Assembly: GCF_900115095.1 (NCBI RefSeq)
Contig: NZ_FOVH01000023.1
Span: 1-64,000, forward strand
DNA: 64,000 bases
From: Actinomadura madurae
GTDB taxonomy: Bacteria; Actinomycetota; Actinomycetes; Streptosporangiales; Streptosporangiaceae
Reading direction: 5' to 3'
The position numbers were made by a program, and so were the translations under genes. The notes beneath the pieces were generated by a model, which did not search any database, was not told where the DNA came from, and saw nothing but the letters and a program-made list of their open reading frames with translations. How positions within the stretch are numbered: the first letter of the stretch is position 1; every line of letters starts with the position of its first letter. Positions 55,230-63,925 of the stretch are shown here, in pieces.

Positions 55230-56297
55230 CTATTCCGGCGCACCGGTGTCCTCTCCCAGGTCGAACAGCGTACCCGCCATCGGAGCCGTGGGCGGCTGGG
55301 CGAGGCCCAGGTGCGCCCACGCGGCGGGCGTCGCGATCCGCCCGCGCGGCGTCCTGGCGAGCAGCCCCTGCCGGACGAGGAACGGCTCCGCGACGACCTC
55401 CACGGTCTCGGGCTCCTCCCCTACCGACACGGCCAGCGTCGACAGGCCCACCGGCCCGCCGCCGAACTTGCGCATCAGCGACTCCAGGACGGCACGGTCG
55501 AGCCGGTCCAGGCCCCGCTCGTCCACCTCGTACAACGCGAGGGCCGCGCGCGCCGATTCCCACGTGATCACCCCGTCGGCGCGGACCTCGGCGTAGTCGC
55601 GGACGCGGCGCAGCAGCCGGTTGGCGATGCGCGGCGTGCCGCGGGAGCGGCCGGCGACCTCGGCCGCGGCGTCGCCGTCGATCTCCACGTCCAGCAGCCG
55701 CGCCGACCGGTGGACGATGACCTCCAGCTCGGCGGGCTCGTAGAAGTCCATGTGCGCGACGAAGCCGAACCGGTCGCGCAGCGGGCCGGGCAGCATCCCC
55801 GCCCGGGTGGTGGCCCCCACCAGTGTGAACGGCGCGATGTCCAGGGGGATCGCGGTCGCGCCCGGCCCCTTGCCGACCACGACGTCGACGCGGAAGTCCT
55901 CCATGGCCATGTAGAGCATCTCCTCGGCGGGCCGCGCCAGCCGGTGGATCTCGTCCAGGAAGAGGACCTCGCCCTCGGCGAGCGTGGACAGCACGGCCGC
56001 GAGGTCGCCGGCGCGCTCGATCGCCGGACCGGAGGAGATCCGCAGCGGCTGCCCCAGCTCCGCCGCGATGATCATGGCGAGGGTGGTCTTGCCGAGCCCC
56101 GGCCCGCCGGACAGCAGCACGTGGTCGGGCGTCCGGCCCCGCCGCAGCGCGCTGTGCAGCACGAGCGACAGCTGCTCGCGCACCCGCTCCTGCCCGACGA
56201 AGTCGGCCAGCTTCTTCGGCCGCAGCGCGGCCTCGATCACCTGCTCCTCGGCCCCCACGGCATCAGCCGAGACAAGCCGCTCCGCATCCTCGCTCAT
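55230..56297 (-). CDS. ruvB: Holliday junction branch-migration ATPase RuvB
   Basis: Hexameric AAA+ motor of RuvAB, 355 aa. Walker A GGPGLGKTT (~62-70), Walker B VLFLDEIHRL, sensor GATTRAGMLPGPLRDRFGF and a C-terminal winged helix are intact. The ATG at 56297 is the natural family start, but the frame is open for two further in-phase copies of a repeat, giving an optional 36-residue N-terminal extension from 56405. Confidence 0.95.
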   Translation of the reverse strand: MSEDAERLVSADAVGAEEQVIEAALRPKKLADFVGQERVREQLSLVLHSALRRGRTPDHVLLSGGPGLGKTTLAMIIAAELGQPLRISSGPAIERAGDLAAVLSTLAEGEVLFLDEIHRLARPAEEMLYMAMEDFRVDVVVGKGPGATAIPLDIAPFTLVGATTRAGMLPGPLRDRFGFVAHMDFYEPAELEVIVHRSARLLDVEIDGDAAAEVAGRSRGTPRIANRLLRRVRDYAEVRADGVITWESARAALALYEVDERGLDRLDRAVLESLMRKFGGGPVGLSTLAVSVGEEPETVEVVAEPFLVRQGLLARTPRGRIATPAAWAHLGLAQPPTAPMAGTLFDLGEDTGAPE

Positions 56298-56405
56298 CCC
56301 TGTTCCCTGTGGGGGGCGACCCCCCACACCCCCCGGTTCGCTACCGCTCATCCCTGTTCCCTGTGGGGGGCGACCCCCCACACCCCCCGGTTCGCTACCG
56401 CTCAT
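56298..56405 (-). repeat. Tandem 54-nt hairpin repeat between ruvA and ruvB
   Basis: Two perfect 54-nt copies in direct tandem (56352-56405 and 56298-56351). Each begins ATGAGCGGTAGCGAACC, contains a perfect 9-bp hairpin TGTGGGGGG around loop TCG, then CAGGGAACAGGG as a ribosome site for the next ATG. The first ATG overlaps the ruvA stop (TGATG); each copy encodes MSGSEPGGVGGRPPQGTG in frame with RuvB. A related 53-nt copy links argB and argD. Confidence 0.9.
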
Positions 56406-57010
56406 CACTTGCTCAGCTTCTTAAGCGCCGACTTGAGCAGGGCGGCGACGGGCGGCGTGGGGCCGCCGTCCAGGTCGGCGGCGACGGCGTCCACGGCGGC
56501 GTCGGCGTCCTTGGCGGACCAGCCGAGGTTGACCAGGCCCATCTGGACCTGGTCACGCCACGGCTCGGCGCGGGCGGGCGCGCGCAGGTCGCCGGCGTCG
56601 TCGCCGCTGGGACCGCCGAGGCGGTCCTTCAGTTCCAGGACGATGCGCTGCGCGCCCTTCTTGCCGATGCCCGGCACCTTGGTGAGGGCGGTCATGTCGT
56701 CGGTGGCCACGGCGCGGCGCAGCGCGTTCGGCGTGTGCACGGCCAGCATCGCCAGGGCGAGGCGCGGCCCGACGCCGCTGGCGGTCTGCAGGAGCTCGAA
56801 CACGGTGCGCTCGTCGTCGTCGGCGAACCCGAACAGGGTGAGGGAGTCCTCCCGGACGACCAGCGAGGTCGGCACCTTCGCCTCGTCGCCGACCCGCAGG
56901 CCGGCCAGGGTGGCGGGGGTGCACTGCACCGCCAGGCCGACGCCGTGCACGTCGATCACCGCCCCGTCGGGGCCCGCGGCGGCCACCCGGCCGCTGACGA
57001 ACGCGATCAC
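56405..57010 (-). CDS. ruvA: Holliday junction DNA-binding protein RuvA
   Basis: Binds the four-way junction and positions RuvB; 201 aa. OB fold N-terminus, helix-hairpin-helix motifs with VPGIGKKGAQRIVLELKDR, and the RuvB-binding C-terminal domain (~150-201). GTG start at 57010 overlaps the ruvC stop (GTGA). The stop overlaps the first ATG of the tandem repeat. Confidence 0.95.
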   Translation of the reverse strand: MIAFVSGRVAAAGPDGAVIDVHGVGLAVQCTPATLAGLRVGDEAKVPTSLVVREDSLTLFGFADDDERTVFELLQTASGVGPRLALAMLAVHTPNALRRAVATDDMTALTKVPGIGKKGAQRIVLELKDRLGGPSGDDAGDLRAPARAEPWRDQVQMGLVNLGWSAKDADAAVDAVAADLDGGPTPPVAALLKSALKKLSK

Positions 57011-57582
57011 TGGACGCTTCCTCCTCTGCCTCGGGCGGCGAGCCGCTCCCGTTCGGCCCTGGCCGCCTCCTCGATCCGCGACCGCCGGGCCTGGGCGAGG
57101 CGCTGCTGCGCTCCCCCGCGCCACAGGTGGCAGATGGCCAGCGCGAGCGCGTCGGCCGCGTCCGCGGGCTTCGGCGCCGTCTCCAGCGACAGCAGCCGGG
57201 TCACCATGGCGGTCACCTGCGCCTTGTCGGCGCGGCCGTTCCCGGTGACGGCGGCCTTGGCCTCGCTCGGGGTGTGCAGCGCGACGGGCAGGCCGCGCCG
57301 GGCCGCCGCCAGCATGGCGATGCCGGCGGCCTGCGCCGTCCCCATGACGGTCCGGACGTTGTGCTGGGAGAACACGCGCTCGACGGCGACGGCGTCGGGC
57401 CGCAGCTCGTCCATGAGCGCCTCGATGCCCGCCTCGATGCCCAGCAGGCGCCGGGCGTGGTCCTCGTCGGGCGCGGTCCGCACGACCGACACGCGCACCA
57501 GGTGCAGCCGCCTCCCGGGAGCGCCCTCGACGACCCCCACCCCGCACCGGGTGAGCCCGGGGTCCACCCCCATCACCCGCAC
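57007..57582 (-). CDS. ruvC: Holliday junction endonuclease RuvC
   Basis: RNase H-fold resolvase, 191 aa. First catalytic Asp in GVDPGLTRCGVG, Glu in VAVERVF, and later acidic residues around DAADALALAICH. I chose the GTG at 57582 because GGAG lies ~8 nt upstream, over an ATG at 57600 which adds a short poorly conserved leader. First gene of ruvC-ruvA-ruvB. Confidence 0.94.
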   Translation of the reverse strand: MRVMGVDPGLTRCGVGVVEGAPGRRLHLVRVSVVRTAPDEDHARRLLGIEAGIEALMDELRPDAVAVERVFSQHNVRTVMGTAQAAGIAMLAAARRGLPVALHTPSEAKAAVTGNGRADKAQVTAMVTRLLSLETAPKPADAADALALAICHLWRGGAQQRLAQARRSRIEEAARAERERLAARGRGGSVQ

Positions 57583-57638
57583 GGCCACTCCTTCGATCAC
57601 CTGTTCGGCCGGACAACGCTATCAATCGGCGTCGCCGG

Positions 57639-58790
57639 TCAGAAGTAGTCCAGGGAGAACGGCGTGGCCGCGAACGCGGAGGAGAGTTCCTCCGCGCGCT
57701 CGCCGTGCAGGAGCCCGGAGCGGCGCAGGGTGGAGACGGGGATGCCCGCATACAGCGCGGACAGGCCGCGAGGGTCGACGCGTACGGCGGCGGGTGGCTC
57801 GGACGAGCGTTCGAGGCGCCCCTCGCCGTTCGCGATCTTCAGGCGCCAGTGGCCCGAGTTGGCGGGGCGCTGCGGGTCGTCGATCGTGAGGGGGACGTCG
57901 GCGGTGACGCCCGGCGGGTAGCCGCGCGCCGCGATCGCCGCCGGCGCGTCCACCACGCGCAGCATCCACTGGTGCCGGTGGACGGTCTCGAGCTCGCGTT
58001 CGCGGAGCAGCCACAGCACCGGGTCCGTGGGCGAGACGCAGGCCCGGACGGTCTTGGCCGTGGACGACCCGGACCCGACCATCGCCCATAGCGCCCTCAG
58101 CGTGCTCTCAGAGGACGCGACGAGCCGGCTGACCTCCAGCCCGGAGTTGCCCTCGGCCCAGCGGTAGGAGAGGAAACCGTCCTCGGCCAGGTAGGAGTAG
58201 GCGTCGCGGTCGTCAAGAAGGCCGCGCCACTTGGGTTCCGTCCAGCTCACCGGGCCGCAGTCGCGGGCGGACTCATGCGCTCGGCCGATGACCGCGGCGA
58301 CCTCGGCGGCGTCCCCCGGCCCCGCCCTGCGCACCGGGACCGGCTCGGCGGTGACCGTGCGCAGCGCGTCGGCGGGGATCTCGATGTGGTGCTGAGCGCC
58401 CGCGTGCTCCCAGCCGAGCGAGCGGTAGAGCCGTGTCGTCGCGGGATAGAGCACGGCCAGCGGGTGGCCGAACGCGGCGCAGCGCTCCAGCAGGTGGGTC
58501 ATCAACCGGCGGCCGAGGCCGCGGCCGCGCTCCTCCGGCGCGACCGTGATCGCGCCGACCCCCGCCATGGACACGGCCCGGCCGTGCCACCACTGGCTCA
58601 TCTCCAGCAGCACGCCCGCGGCCACGATGCGGCCGCCGTCGAATCCGGCGAACTGCCGTCCCGCCTCCGCCGACGGCAGCGCCGCCCGGACGCTCCGCGT
58701 CCACGCCGCGTCCGGCATCGGCCCGAAGGCGCGGGACCGGATGTCGCGGACGGCGTCCATCTCGTCCGGCGCCAGCGCGCGTATCTCCAT
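57639..58790 (-). CDS. Eis-like GNAT acetyltransferase
   Basis: 383 aa: a double GNAT fold with the acetyl-CoA motif VAPEERGRGLGRRLM (~88-102) and a C-terminal SCP2-like domain, ending in a Tyr-Phe, as in mycobacterial Eis, where the C-terminal carboxylate acts in catalysis. Eis enzymes acetylate aminoglycosides and other amines at several positions, so an aminoglycoside-modifying capacity is possible. ATG at 58790. Lone gene. Confidence 0.88.
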   Translation of the reverse strand: MEIRALAPDEMDAVRDIRSRAFGPMPDAAWTRSVRAALPSAEAGRQFAGFDGGRIVAAGVLLEMSQWWHGRAVSMAGVGAITVAPEERGRGLGRRLMTHLLERCAAFGHPLAVLYPATTRLYRSLGWEHAGAQHHIEIPADALRTVTAEPVPVRRAGPGDAAEVAAVIGRAHESARDCGPVSWTEPKWRGLLDDRDAYSYLAEDGFLSYRWAEGNSGLEVSRLVASSESTLRALWAMVGSGSSTAKTVRACVSPTDPVLWLLRERELETVHRHQWMLRVVDAPAAIAARGYPPGVTADVPLTIDDPQRPANSGHWRLKIANGEGRLERSSEPPAAVRVDPRGLSALYAGIPVSTLRRSGLLHGERAEELSSAFAATPFSLDYF

Positions 58791-58888
58791 GGTCCAGAAC
58801 GGTAGGCCATGCCTGAGACACCGAGCCCGGGACACCGAACGCCGCCGTCCCGGGGCGGGCGGCGGCGTTCGCGCGGCGTGCGGCGAGG

Positions 58889-59644
58889 TCAGGCGTCGAT
58901 GGAGGCCATGACCTCGTCGGACACGTCGAAGTTGGCGTAGACGTCCTGGACGTCGTCGGAGTCCTCCAGGGCGTCCAGGAGGCGGAAGACCTTCTTGGCG
59001 TTGTCCTCGTCGAGCGGGACGGTGACGCTCGGCAGGAACTTGCTCTCCGCCGACTCGTAGTCGATCCCGGCGTCCACCAGGGCGGTGCGGACCGCGAGCA
59101 GGTCGCCGGCCTCGCTGACGACCTCGAAGTTCTCGTCGTCGAGGTCGTTGACCTCTTCGGCGCCGGCGTCCAGCACGGCCATCATCACGTCGTCCTCGCT
59201 GGTGCCCGTCTTGGGGACGATCACGACGCCCTTGCGGGCGAACATGTAGGACACCGAGCCCGGGTCGGCGAGGGAGCCGCCGTTGCGGGTGAGGGCGACG
59301 CGGACCTCGGACGCGGCCCGGTTGCGGTTGTCGGTCAGGCACTCGATGAGGACGGCCACACCGCCGGGGGCGTAGCCCTCGTAGGTAATGGTCTGCCAGT
59401 CCGCGCCGCCGGCCTCCTCACCGGCGCCCCGCTTGCGGGCGCGCTCGATGTTGTCGTTGGGGACGGAGTTCTTCTTCGCCTTGTAGATGGCGTCGTAGAG
59501 GGTGGGGTTCGCGTCGGGGTCGCCGCCGCCGGTGCGGGCGGCCACCTCGATGTTCTTGATCAGCTTGGCGAAGAGCTTGCCCCGCTTGGCGTCGAGGGCC
59601 GCCTTCTTGTGCTTGGTCGTCGCCCACTTGGAATGGCCGGACAT
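58889..59644 (-). CDS. yebC: YebC/PmpR family regulatory protein
   Basis: 251 aa, beginning MSGHSKWATTKHKKAALDAKRGK, the family hallmark, with the conserved PNDNIERARKRGAG region. YebC proteins bind DNA in some species and help ribosomes through proline stretches in others. It follows pdxT by 3 nt and usually sits near the ruvC region, as here. Confidence 0.96.
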   Translation of the reverse strand: MSGHSKWATTKHKKAALDAKRGKLFAKLIKNIEVAARTGGGDPDANPTLYDAIYKAKKNSVPNDNIERARKRGAGEEAGGADWQTITYEGYAPGGVAVLIECLTDNRNRAASEVRVALTRNGGSLADPGSVSYMFARKGVVIVPKTGTSEDDVMMAVLDAGAEEVNDLDDENFEVVSEAGDLLAVRTALVDAGIDYESAESKFLPSVTVPLDEDNAKKVFRLLDALEDSDDVQDVYANFDVSDEVMASIDA

Positions 59645-59647
59645 CTG

Positions 59648-60265
59648 TCAATCCTCCTCTGTGGTCCGGCGCACCAGATCGGCGAAGTAGTGGTGCACGC
59701 GGAAGTCGCCTGTCAACTCCGGATGGAACGCGGTCGCCATGAGGCGCCCCTGGCGGACGGCGACGATCCTACCGGCGTTCGGGCCGCTCTCCGCGCGTCC
59801 GAGGACCTCGACGGCCTCGCCGACGGACTCCACCCAGGGTGCGCGGATGAAAACCGCGTGGTACGGCGTGTCTCCCATTCCGGTCAGCGGCACCTCGGCC
59901 TCGAAGGAGTCGACCTGCCGGCCGAACGCGTTGCGCCGCACGGTCATGTCGATCCCGCCGACTGTCTCCTGGCCCGCCGCGCCGTCCCGGATCCGGTCCG
60001 CCAGCATGATCATGCCGGCGCAGGAGCCGTACGCGGGCATCCCGGCCTCGATCCGCTTGCGCAGCGGGTCGAGCAGGTCGAACGAGCGCGCCAGCCGCCA
60101 CATCGTGGTGGACTCCCCGCCGGGCAGGACCAGCCCGTCGACCTCCTCCAGCTCGCCGGGGCGGCGCACAGCGAGCGCGCGCGCTCCGGCCGCCTCCAGC
60201 GCGTGCGCGTGCTCGCGCACGTCGCCCTGGAGGGCGAGGACACCGATCGTGGGCACAGCTGTCAC
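59648..60265 (-). CDS. pdxT: Pyridoxal 5'-phosphate synthase glutaminase subunit PdxT
   Basis: Releases ammonia from glutamine for PdxS. 205 aa with GVLALQGDVREHAHAL, GLVLPGGESTTMWRL, the active-site Cys in YGSCAGMIML (~83) and a C-terminal HPELTGD carrying catalytic His/Glu. Between pdxT and pdxS lies an unrelated gene (60367-60981), so the pair is not adjacent as it usually is. Confidence 0.96.
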   Translation of the reverse strand: MTAVPTIGVLALQGDVREHAHALEAAGARALAVRRPGELEEVDGLVLPGGESTTMWRLARSFDLLDPLRKRIEAGMPAYGSCAGMIMLADRIRDGAAGQETVGGIDMTVRRNAFGRQVDSFEAEVPLTGMGDTPYHAVFIRAPWVESVGEAVEVLGRAESGPNAGRIVAVRQGRLMATAFHPELTGDFRVHHYFADLVRRTTEED

Positions 60266-60366
60266 GTGGAAACCTTCCGGGGTGCGGGGTCATCTCAACC
60301 CTAGACCTCTAACAACGCCGCACGACCTGGCGGCTCTTCCCCGGTGCGGGGGCGGCCCCTCGCCGA

Positions 60367-60981
60367 TCAGGCGTGCTTGAAGCGGCGCACCGGGAGTTCG
60401 AGCGGGAGGAAGCCGTCCTTGCCCCGGTCGGCGATGCCACGTCCGAACATGTGCGCCTCGGCGAGCGCGAGGCCGAACTCCTCGGGGTCGAACGGCAGCG
60501 GGACGTCCGGGGCGCCCGCGTCGATGGCGCGCCAGAACGGCCGCTCGGCGGGCAGCCGCTCGCCCTGGTCGACGACGACGCCGTCCTCGGCCGTGACGAA
60601 CACGTCGCGGCGCAGCTCGCCGGACTCGTACCAGCGGAACCAGCAGCCGCGGATGACGTTGTGCAGGACGAGCACGCCGCAGCAGGAGCCGGGCAGCGCG
60701 GCGGCGGCGGTGTCGGCGATCCGGCGGGCGTCGTCGTCGAGGCAGAACAGCCGCCGGTCGCACAGCAGCAGCGCGCGCTCGAACGCGCCGACGAACAGCT
60801 CGTCCTCGTACGGCCACAGCGCGAAGTCCAGGACCGTGTCGCCGGTCTCGGTGAGGGTGGCCGCGGGATAGAGGCCGCGCGCGATCGTCGCGGCGGCGTC
60901 CGGATCGGGCACCAGGCCCGGCCGGAACACCTCGGTGGGTTCACCCGCGCTCGCGCACGCCAGCGCGACCGACCAAGCCAT
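60367..60981 (-). CDS. Uncharacterised actinobacterial protein
   Basis: 204 aa, no membrane segment or signal peptide. Several Cys (ACASAG, GSCCGVLVLHN, LLCDRRLFCL) and a Trp-rich core (CWFRWYESGE) are visible; I do not recognise a catalytic motif. It resembles a family of unknown function found in actinomycetes. It sits between pdxT and pdxS on the same strand, ~100-190 nt from each, possibly an insertion into an ancestral pdxST operon. Confidence 0.75.
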   Translation of the reverse strand: MAWSVALACASAGEPTEVFRPGLVPDPDAAATIARGLYPAATLTETGDTVLDFALWPYEDELFVGAFERALLLCDRRLFCLDDDARRIADTAAAALPGSCCGVLVLHNVIRGCWFRWYESGELRRDVFVTAEDGVVVDQGERLPAERPFWRAIDAGAPDVPLPFDPEEFGLALAEAHMFGRGIADRGKDGFLPLELPVRRFKHA

Positions 60982-61122
60982 GCTCTCCCCTCCCGCGGCC
61001 GGGCACCGCCCGCACCGGCCGCGCCGCCAGCGTAAACCCTGGCAGGGGCCGCTGTGGAGAGGGGCACCCACCTGACCGCCCGGTCACGCGGACCGGGCGG
61101 CGCGCGCCTCGCGGGCGCCTGC

Positions 61123-61171
61123 TCAGCGGCGCCTGATCAGCGGCCCCTGATCAGCGGCCCCTGATCAGCGG
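61123..61171. repeat. Tandem 14-nt palindromic repeat before pdxS end
   Basis: Three and a half copies of a 14-nt unit, TCAGCGGCCCCTGA (61137-61150 and 61151-61164 identical, 61123-61136 with one difference, partial at 61165-61171). Each unit has complementary ends (TCAG and CTGA), so the array could form several hairpins. It lies just past the pdxS stop codon on the minus strand and may stabilise or terminate that mRNA. Confidence 0.75.
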
Positions 61172-61178
61172 CAGGGCG

Positions 61179-62102
61179 TCACCAGCCGCGGCCGGCGAAC
61201 TTCTGGTCCTCGCCGAGGGAGGCGGCGTTGATGCCGACCATCGCCTCGCCGAGCCCGCGGGACACCTTGGCGATCACGTCGGGGTCGTCGTGGAAGGTGG
61301 TGGCCTTCACGATGGCCTCGGCGCGCTGGGCCGGGTTGCCGGACTTGAAGATGCCGGAGCCGACGAAGACGCCCTCCGCGCCGAGCTGCATCATCATCGC
61401 GGCGTCGGCGGGGGTGGCGATGCCGCCGGCGGTGAACAGCACCACGGGCAGCTTCCCGGCCTGCGCCACCTCCTTGACCAGCTCGTAGGGGGCCTGGAGC
61501 TCCTTGGCCGCGACGTACAGCTCGTCCTCGGGCAGGTTCTGCAGGCGGCGGATCTCCTGCCGGATCTTGCGCATGTGCGTCGTGGCGTTGGAGACGTCGC
61601 CGGTGCCCGCCTCGCCCTTGGAGCGGATCATCGCCGCGCCCTCGGTGATGCGGCGCAGCGCCTCGCCGAGGCTCGTGGCGCCGCAGACGAACGGGACGGT
61701 GAACGCCCACTTGTCGATGTGGTTGTCGTAGTCGGCGGGCGTGAGCACCTCGGACTCGTCGATGTAGTCGACGCCGAGGGCCTGCAGCACCTGGGCCTCC
61801 ACGAAGTGGCCGATGCGGGCCTTGGCCATGACCGGGATGGACACCGCGGCGATGATCCCGTCGATCATGTCGGGGTCGCTCATCCGGGAGATGCCGCCCT
61901 CGGCGCGGATGTCGGCGGGGACCCGCTCCAGGGCCATGACGGCGACCGCGCCGGCGTCTTCGGCGATCTTCGCCTGCTCGGGCGTGACGACGTCCATGAT
62001 CACGCCGCCCTTGAGCATCTCCGCCATGCCGCGCTTGACGCGGGCGGTCCCGGTCTCGGGCGCGGCGTTCTCAGGAGCGGAAGTGGAAGTGGACACGGGC
62101 AT
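61179..62102 (-). CDS. pdxS: Pyridoxal 5'-phosphate synthase lyase subunit PdxS
   Basis: Builds PLP from ribose 5-phosphate, glyceraldehyde 3-phosphate and ammonia. 307 aa, (beta/alpha)8 barrel; the two catalytic Lys lie in VMAKARIGHF and VPFVCGATSLGEALRRI-adjacent region, and LPVVLFTAGGIATPADAA is the conserved phosphate-binding block. ATG start at 62102; a GTG a few codons in is possible. Upstream 62103-62232 is promoter DNA. Confidence 0.96.
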   Translation of the reverse strand: MPVSTSTSAPENAAPETGTARVKRGMAEMLKGGVIMDVVTPEQAKIAEDAGAVAVMALERVPADIRAEGGISRMSDPDMIDGIIAAVSIPVMAKARIGHFVEAQVLQALGVDYIDESEVLTPADYDNHIDKWAFTVPFVCGATSLGEALRRITEGAAMIRSKGEAGTGDVSNATTHMRKIRQEIRRLQNLPEDELYVAAKELQAPYELVKEVAQAGKLPVVLFTAGGIATPADAAMMMQLGAEGVFVGSGIFKSGNPAQRAEAIVKATTFHDDPDVIAKVSRGLGEAMVGINAASLGEDQKFAGRGW

Positions 62103-62232
62103 TCCTCACGTGACGGACGACAAGTCGCTTTCCATGGTATTGCCTGCTCGCACGACCTCTCGACCCGGCAGAGTGTCAACGTGCGGCGCCCGCCGCTTAC
62201 GAAGTGACGGAACCGGGCGGTGCGCGCATGCG

Positions 62233-63264
62233 CTATGGGGTGTAAGGCTTGCCGTCGTTGACGAGAAGCACCCAGACCTGGCCGGGGGCGAAGTTCATGG
62301 GCTTGCCGTCCGCCGCGGTGAAGGTGGTGCCCTTGCCCTCGGACGGCCGCGACCACTTGGCCTTGTAGGACTTCCCGTCGCGCAGGACGACGGCCCGCCC
62401 GGTGCCGGTGGTGTGGATCAGGGGCGTGTAGCTGCCGAGGAAGTCGTGGAACTTCGACCGGGTCGTCTTGGCGTACTGGATGACGACGGTCTTGCCGCCG
62501 AGGCGCCCGCCCTCGGCGGCGCGGTCGGGACGCCCGCCCCAGCTGGCGAGCCACCGCTTCTCCTTCGCCGACCAGGTGAACCCCATGGTCGCGGCCGGCC
62601 ACCTGGCGGTGAAGGACTTGGTCCGCTTGCCGCCGGCCGGGGCCTCCCCGAAGCGGAACCCGATGTCGCGCGGCTTGCCCGCCTTCGGGGCGCGCTTCAG
62701 CAGGTTCTTGGGGTCGGCGTAGAGGTTGTACGGGATGGGCTTGGCGCCGGACCGGAAGTAGGCGCCGCCCGCCTTCTCCTGCGAGATGTCGTACAGCGGC
62801 GCCTTCCGGATGTACTTCTTCATCTTGCTCTGGACGCCGGAGAACGCGAACGCGGGGCGCCCGAATTGCGGCAGGATGTGCAGGTCGGAGATGCGGGCGC
62901 TGCGCACCGGCCCGACGCGCTTCGGCAGCTTGGACGAGTAGACGGCCATCAGCCGCGTCTCGCCGCCCTCGACCTGCTCGACGTAGACGATGTCGGCGTC
63001 CTTCACGCCGCTCTGCGGGAACGCGGGCGCGGTGTTCTCGATCTTGACGGCGAGGACGGGATTGTCCAGGCCCTTGCGGCCGCCGGTGAACGGGTGCGTC
63101 GCGGGCTCGGGCGTCCCGCTCTCCAGGGGCGTGCCGGAGCTCTTCGGCGGCGGCGCCGTCTTCGGGCCCCCGGAGTCCGAGCAGGCCTGCAGCGCGGCGC
63201 CGGCGACGAGGACGCCGAGACCCGCGGCGACGCGGCCCGGGACGGTGCCCCATACGGAACGCAC
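62233..63264 (-). CDS. DUF3048 (YerB-like) lipoprotein
   Basis: 343 aa. The N-terminal signal ends in GAALQAC, a lipobox, so it is anchored at the outer face of the membrane. The body carries DUF3048: LAVKIENTAPAFPQSGVKDADIVYVEQVEGG followed by RLMAVYSS and GPVRSARISD. YerB is linked to sporulation or cell-wall processes in Bacillus; here function is unknown. GTG start at 63264 with GGGAGGGG 8-10 nt upstream. Confidence 0.9.
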   Translation of the reverse strand: MRSVWGTVPGRVAAGLGVLVAGAALQACSDSGGPKTAPPPKSSGTPLESGTPEPATHPFTGGRKGLDNPVLAVKIENTAPAFPQSGVKDADIVYVEQVEGGETRLMAVYSSKLPKRVGPVRSARISDLHILPQFGRPAFAFSGVQSKMKKYIRKAPLYDISQEKAGGAYFRSGAKPIPYNLYADPKNLLKRAPKAGKPRDIGFRFGEAPAGGKRTKSFTARWPAATMGFTWSAKEKRWLASWGGRPDRAAEGGRLGGKTVVIQYAKTTRSKFHDFLGSYTPLIHTTGTGRAVVLRDGKSYKAKWSRPSEGKGTTFTAADGKPMNFAPGQVWVLLVNDGKPYTP

Positions 63265-63359
63265 GATGTACCCCTCCCTTGGACGGTCTGCCAGAGGGTA
63301 GCGAACGTGGTCGGATGCGCCGCCCCGCCCAGCGGTACGGGCCGGCGCCGCCGGTGTGA

Positions 63360-63914
63360 TCAACGCGGCGGTCGGATTCCGGGCGGATCGTCGTCGATCT
63401 CGAAGAAGTCCGGCAGCGGGGCGCGGCCGGCGAGGGGCAGGATCCGGATCAGCGGCTTGCGGCGCGCGATGCGGGCCTGGGACACGGCGTCGTTGTAGAA
63501 GCGGCGGGCGTAGGCGACCTTCGCCGCCGCGGACGACAGCTCCTCCAGCACCGCGCCCCCGTCGCCGGCGCCCCGGGCGGAGAGGGTGTCGACGAACCCG
63601 GGCTGGTCGACGGCCGCGCGCAGCGCCCGGGACAGGTCGCTCTCGGCGAACTCGCGGGCGTCGGCGTCGGCGGTGCGCGCCTCGTGGGCGGCGGTGGCCA
63701 GCACCAGGCTGGTGGCCGGGTCCAGCAGCCGGGACGCGGCCAGCTCCAGCGTGGCGGCGGCCCTCCTGACCAGCGCGGCGTCCAGCGCGGCGCGGGCCGT
63801 CTCGACGCGGACGTGCAGCCGGTCCAGCCGGGTGGCGCGCCACGACACGTACACGGCGACCAGGAAGGCGACGGCGACCCAGAACAGGACGTCGATGATC
63901 CAGTCGTAGGACAT
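63360..63914 (-). CDS. Membrane-anchored helical protein, LemA-like in layout
   Basis: 184 aa with one N-terminal membrane helix (~5-25) then long helices rich in Ala/Arg/Glu (RLDRLHVRVETARAALDAALVRR...) and a C-terminal short Pro-rich tail. The layout (short anchor, helical body with FYNDAVSQARI, a LemA-type motif) resembles LemA proteins. Function unknown. It lies next to a further gene that runs out of the window. Confidence 0.7.
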   Translation of the reverse strand: MSYDWIIDVLFWVAVAFLVAVYVSWRATRLDRLHVRVETARAALDAALVRRAAATLELAASRLLDPATSLVLATAAHEARTADADAREFAESDLSRALRAAVDQPGFVDTLSARGAGDGGAVLEELSSAAAKVAYARRFYNDAVSQARIARRKPLIRILPLAGRAPLPDFFEIDDDPPGIRPPR

Positions 63915-63925
63915 CCGGCGGCCTC

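Noticed and set aside
61123..61171. CRISPR array
   Set aside because: Units are adjacent with no spacers and are only 14 nt; no cas gene is near.
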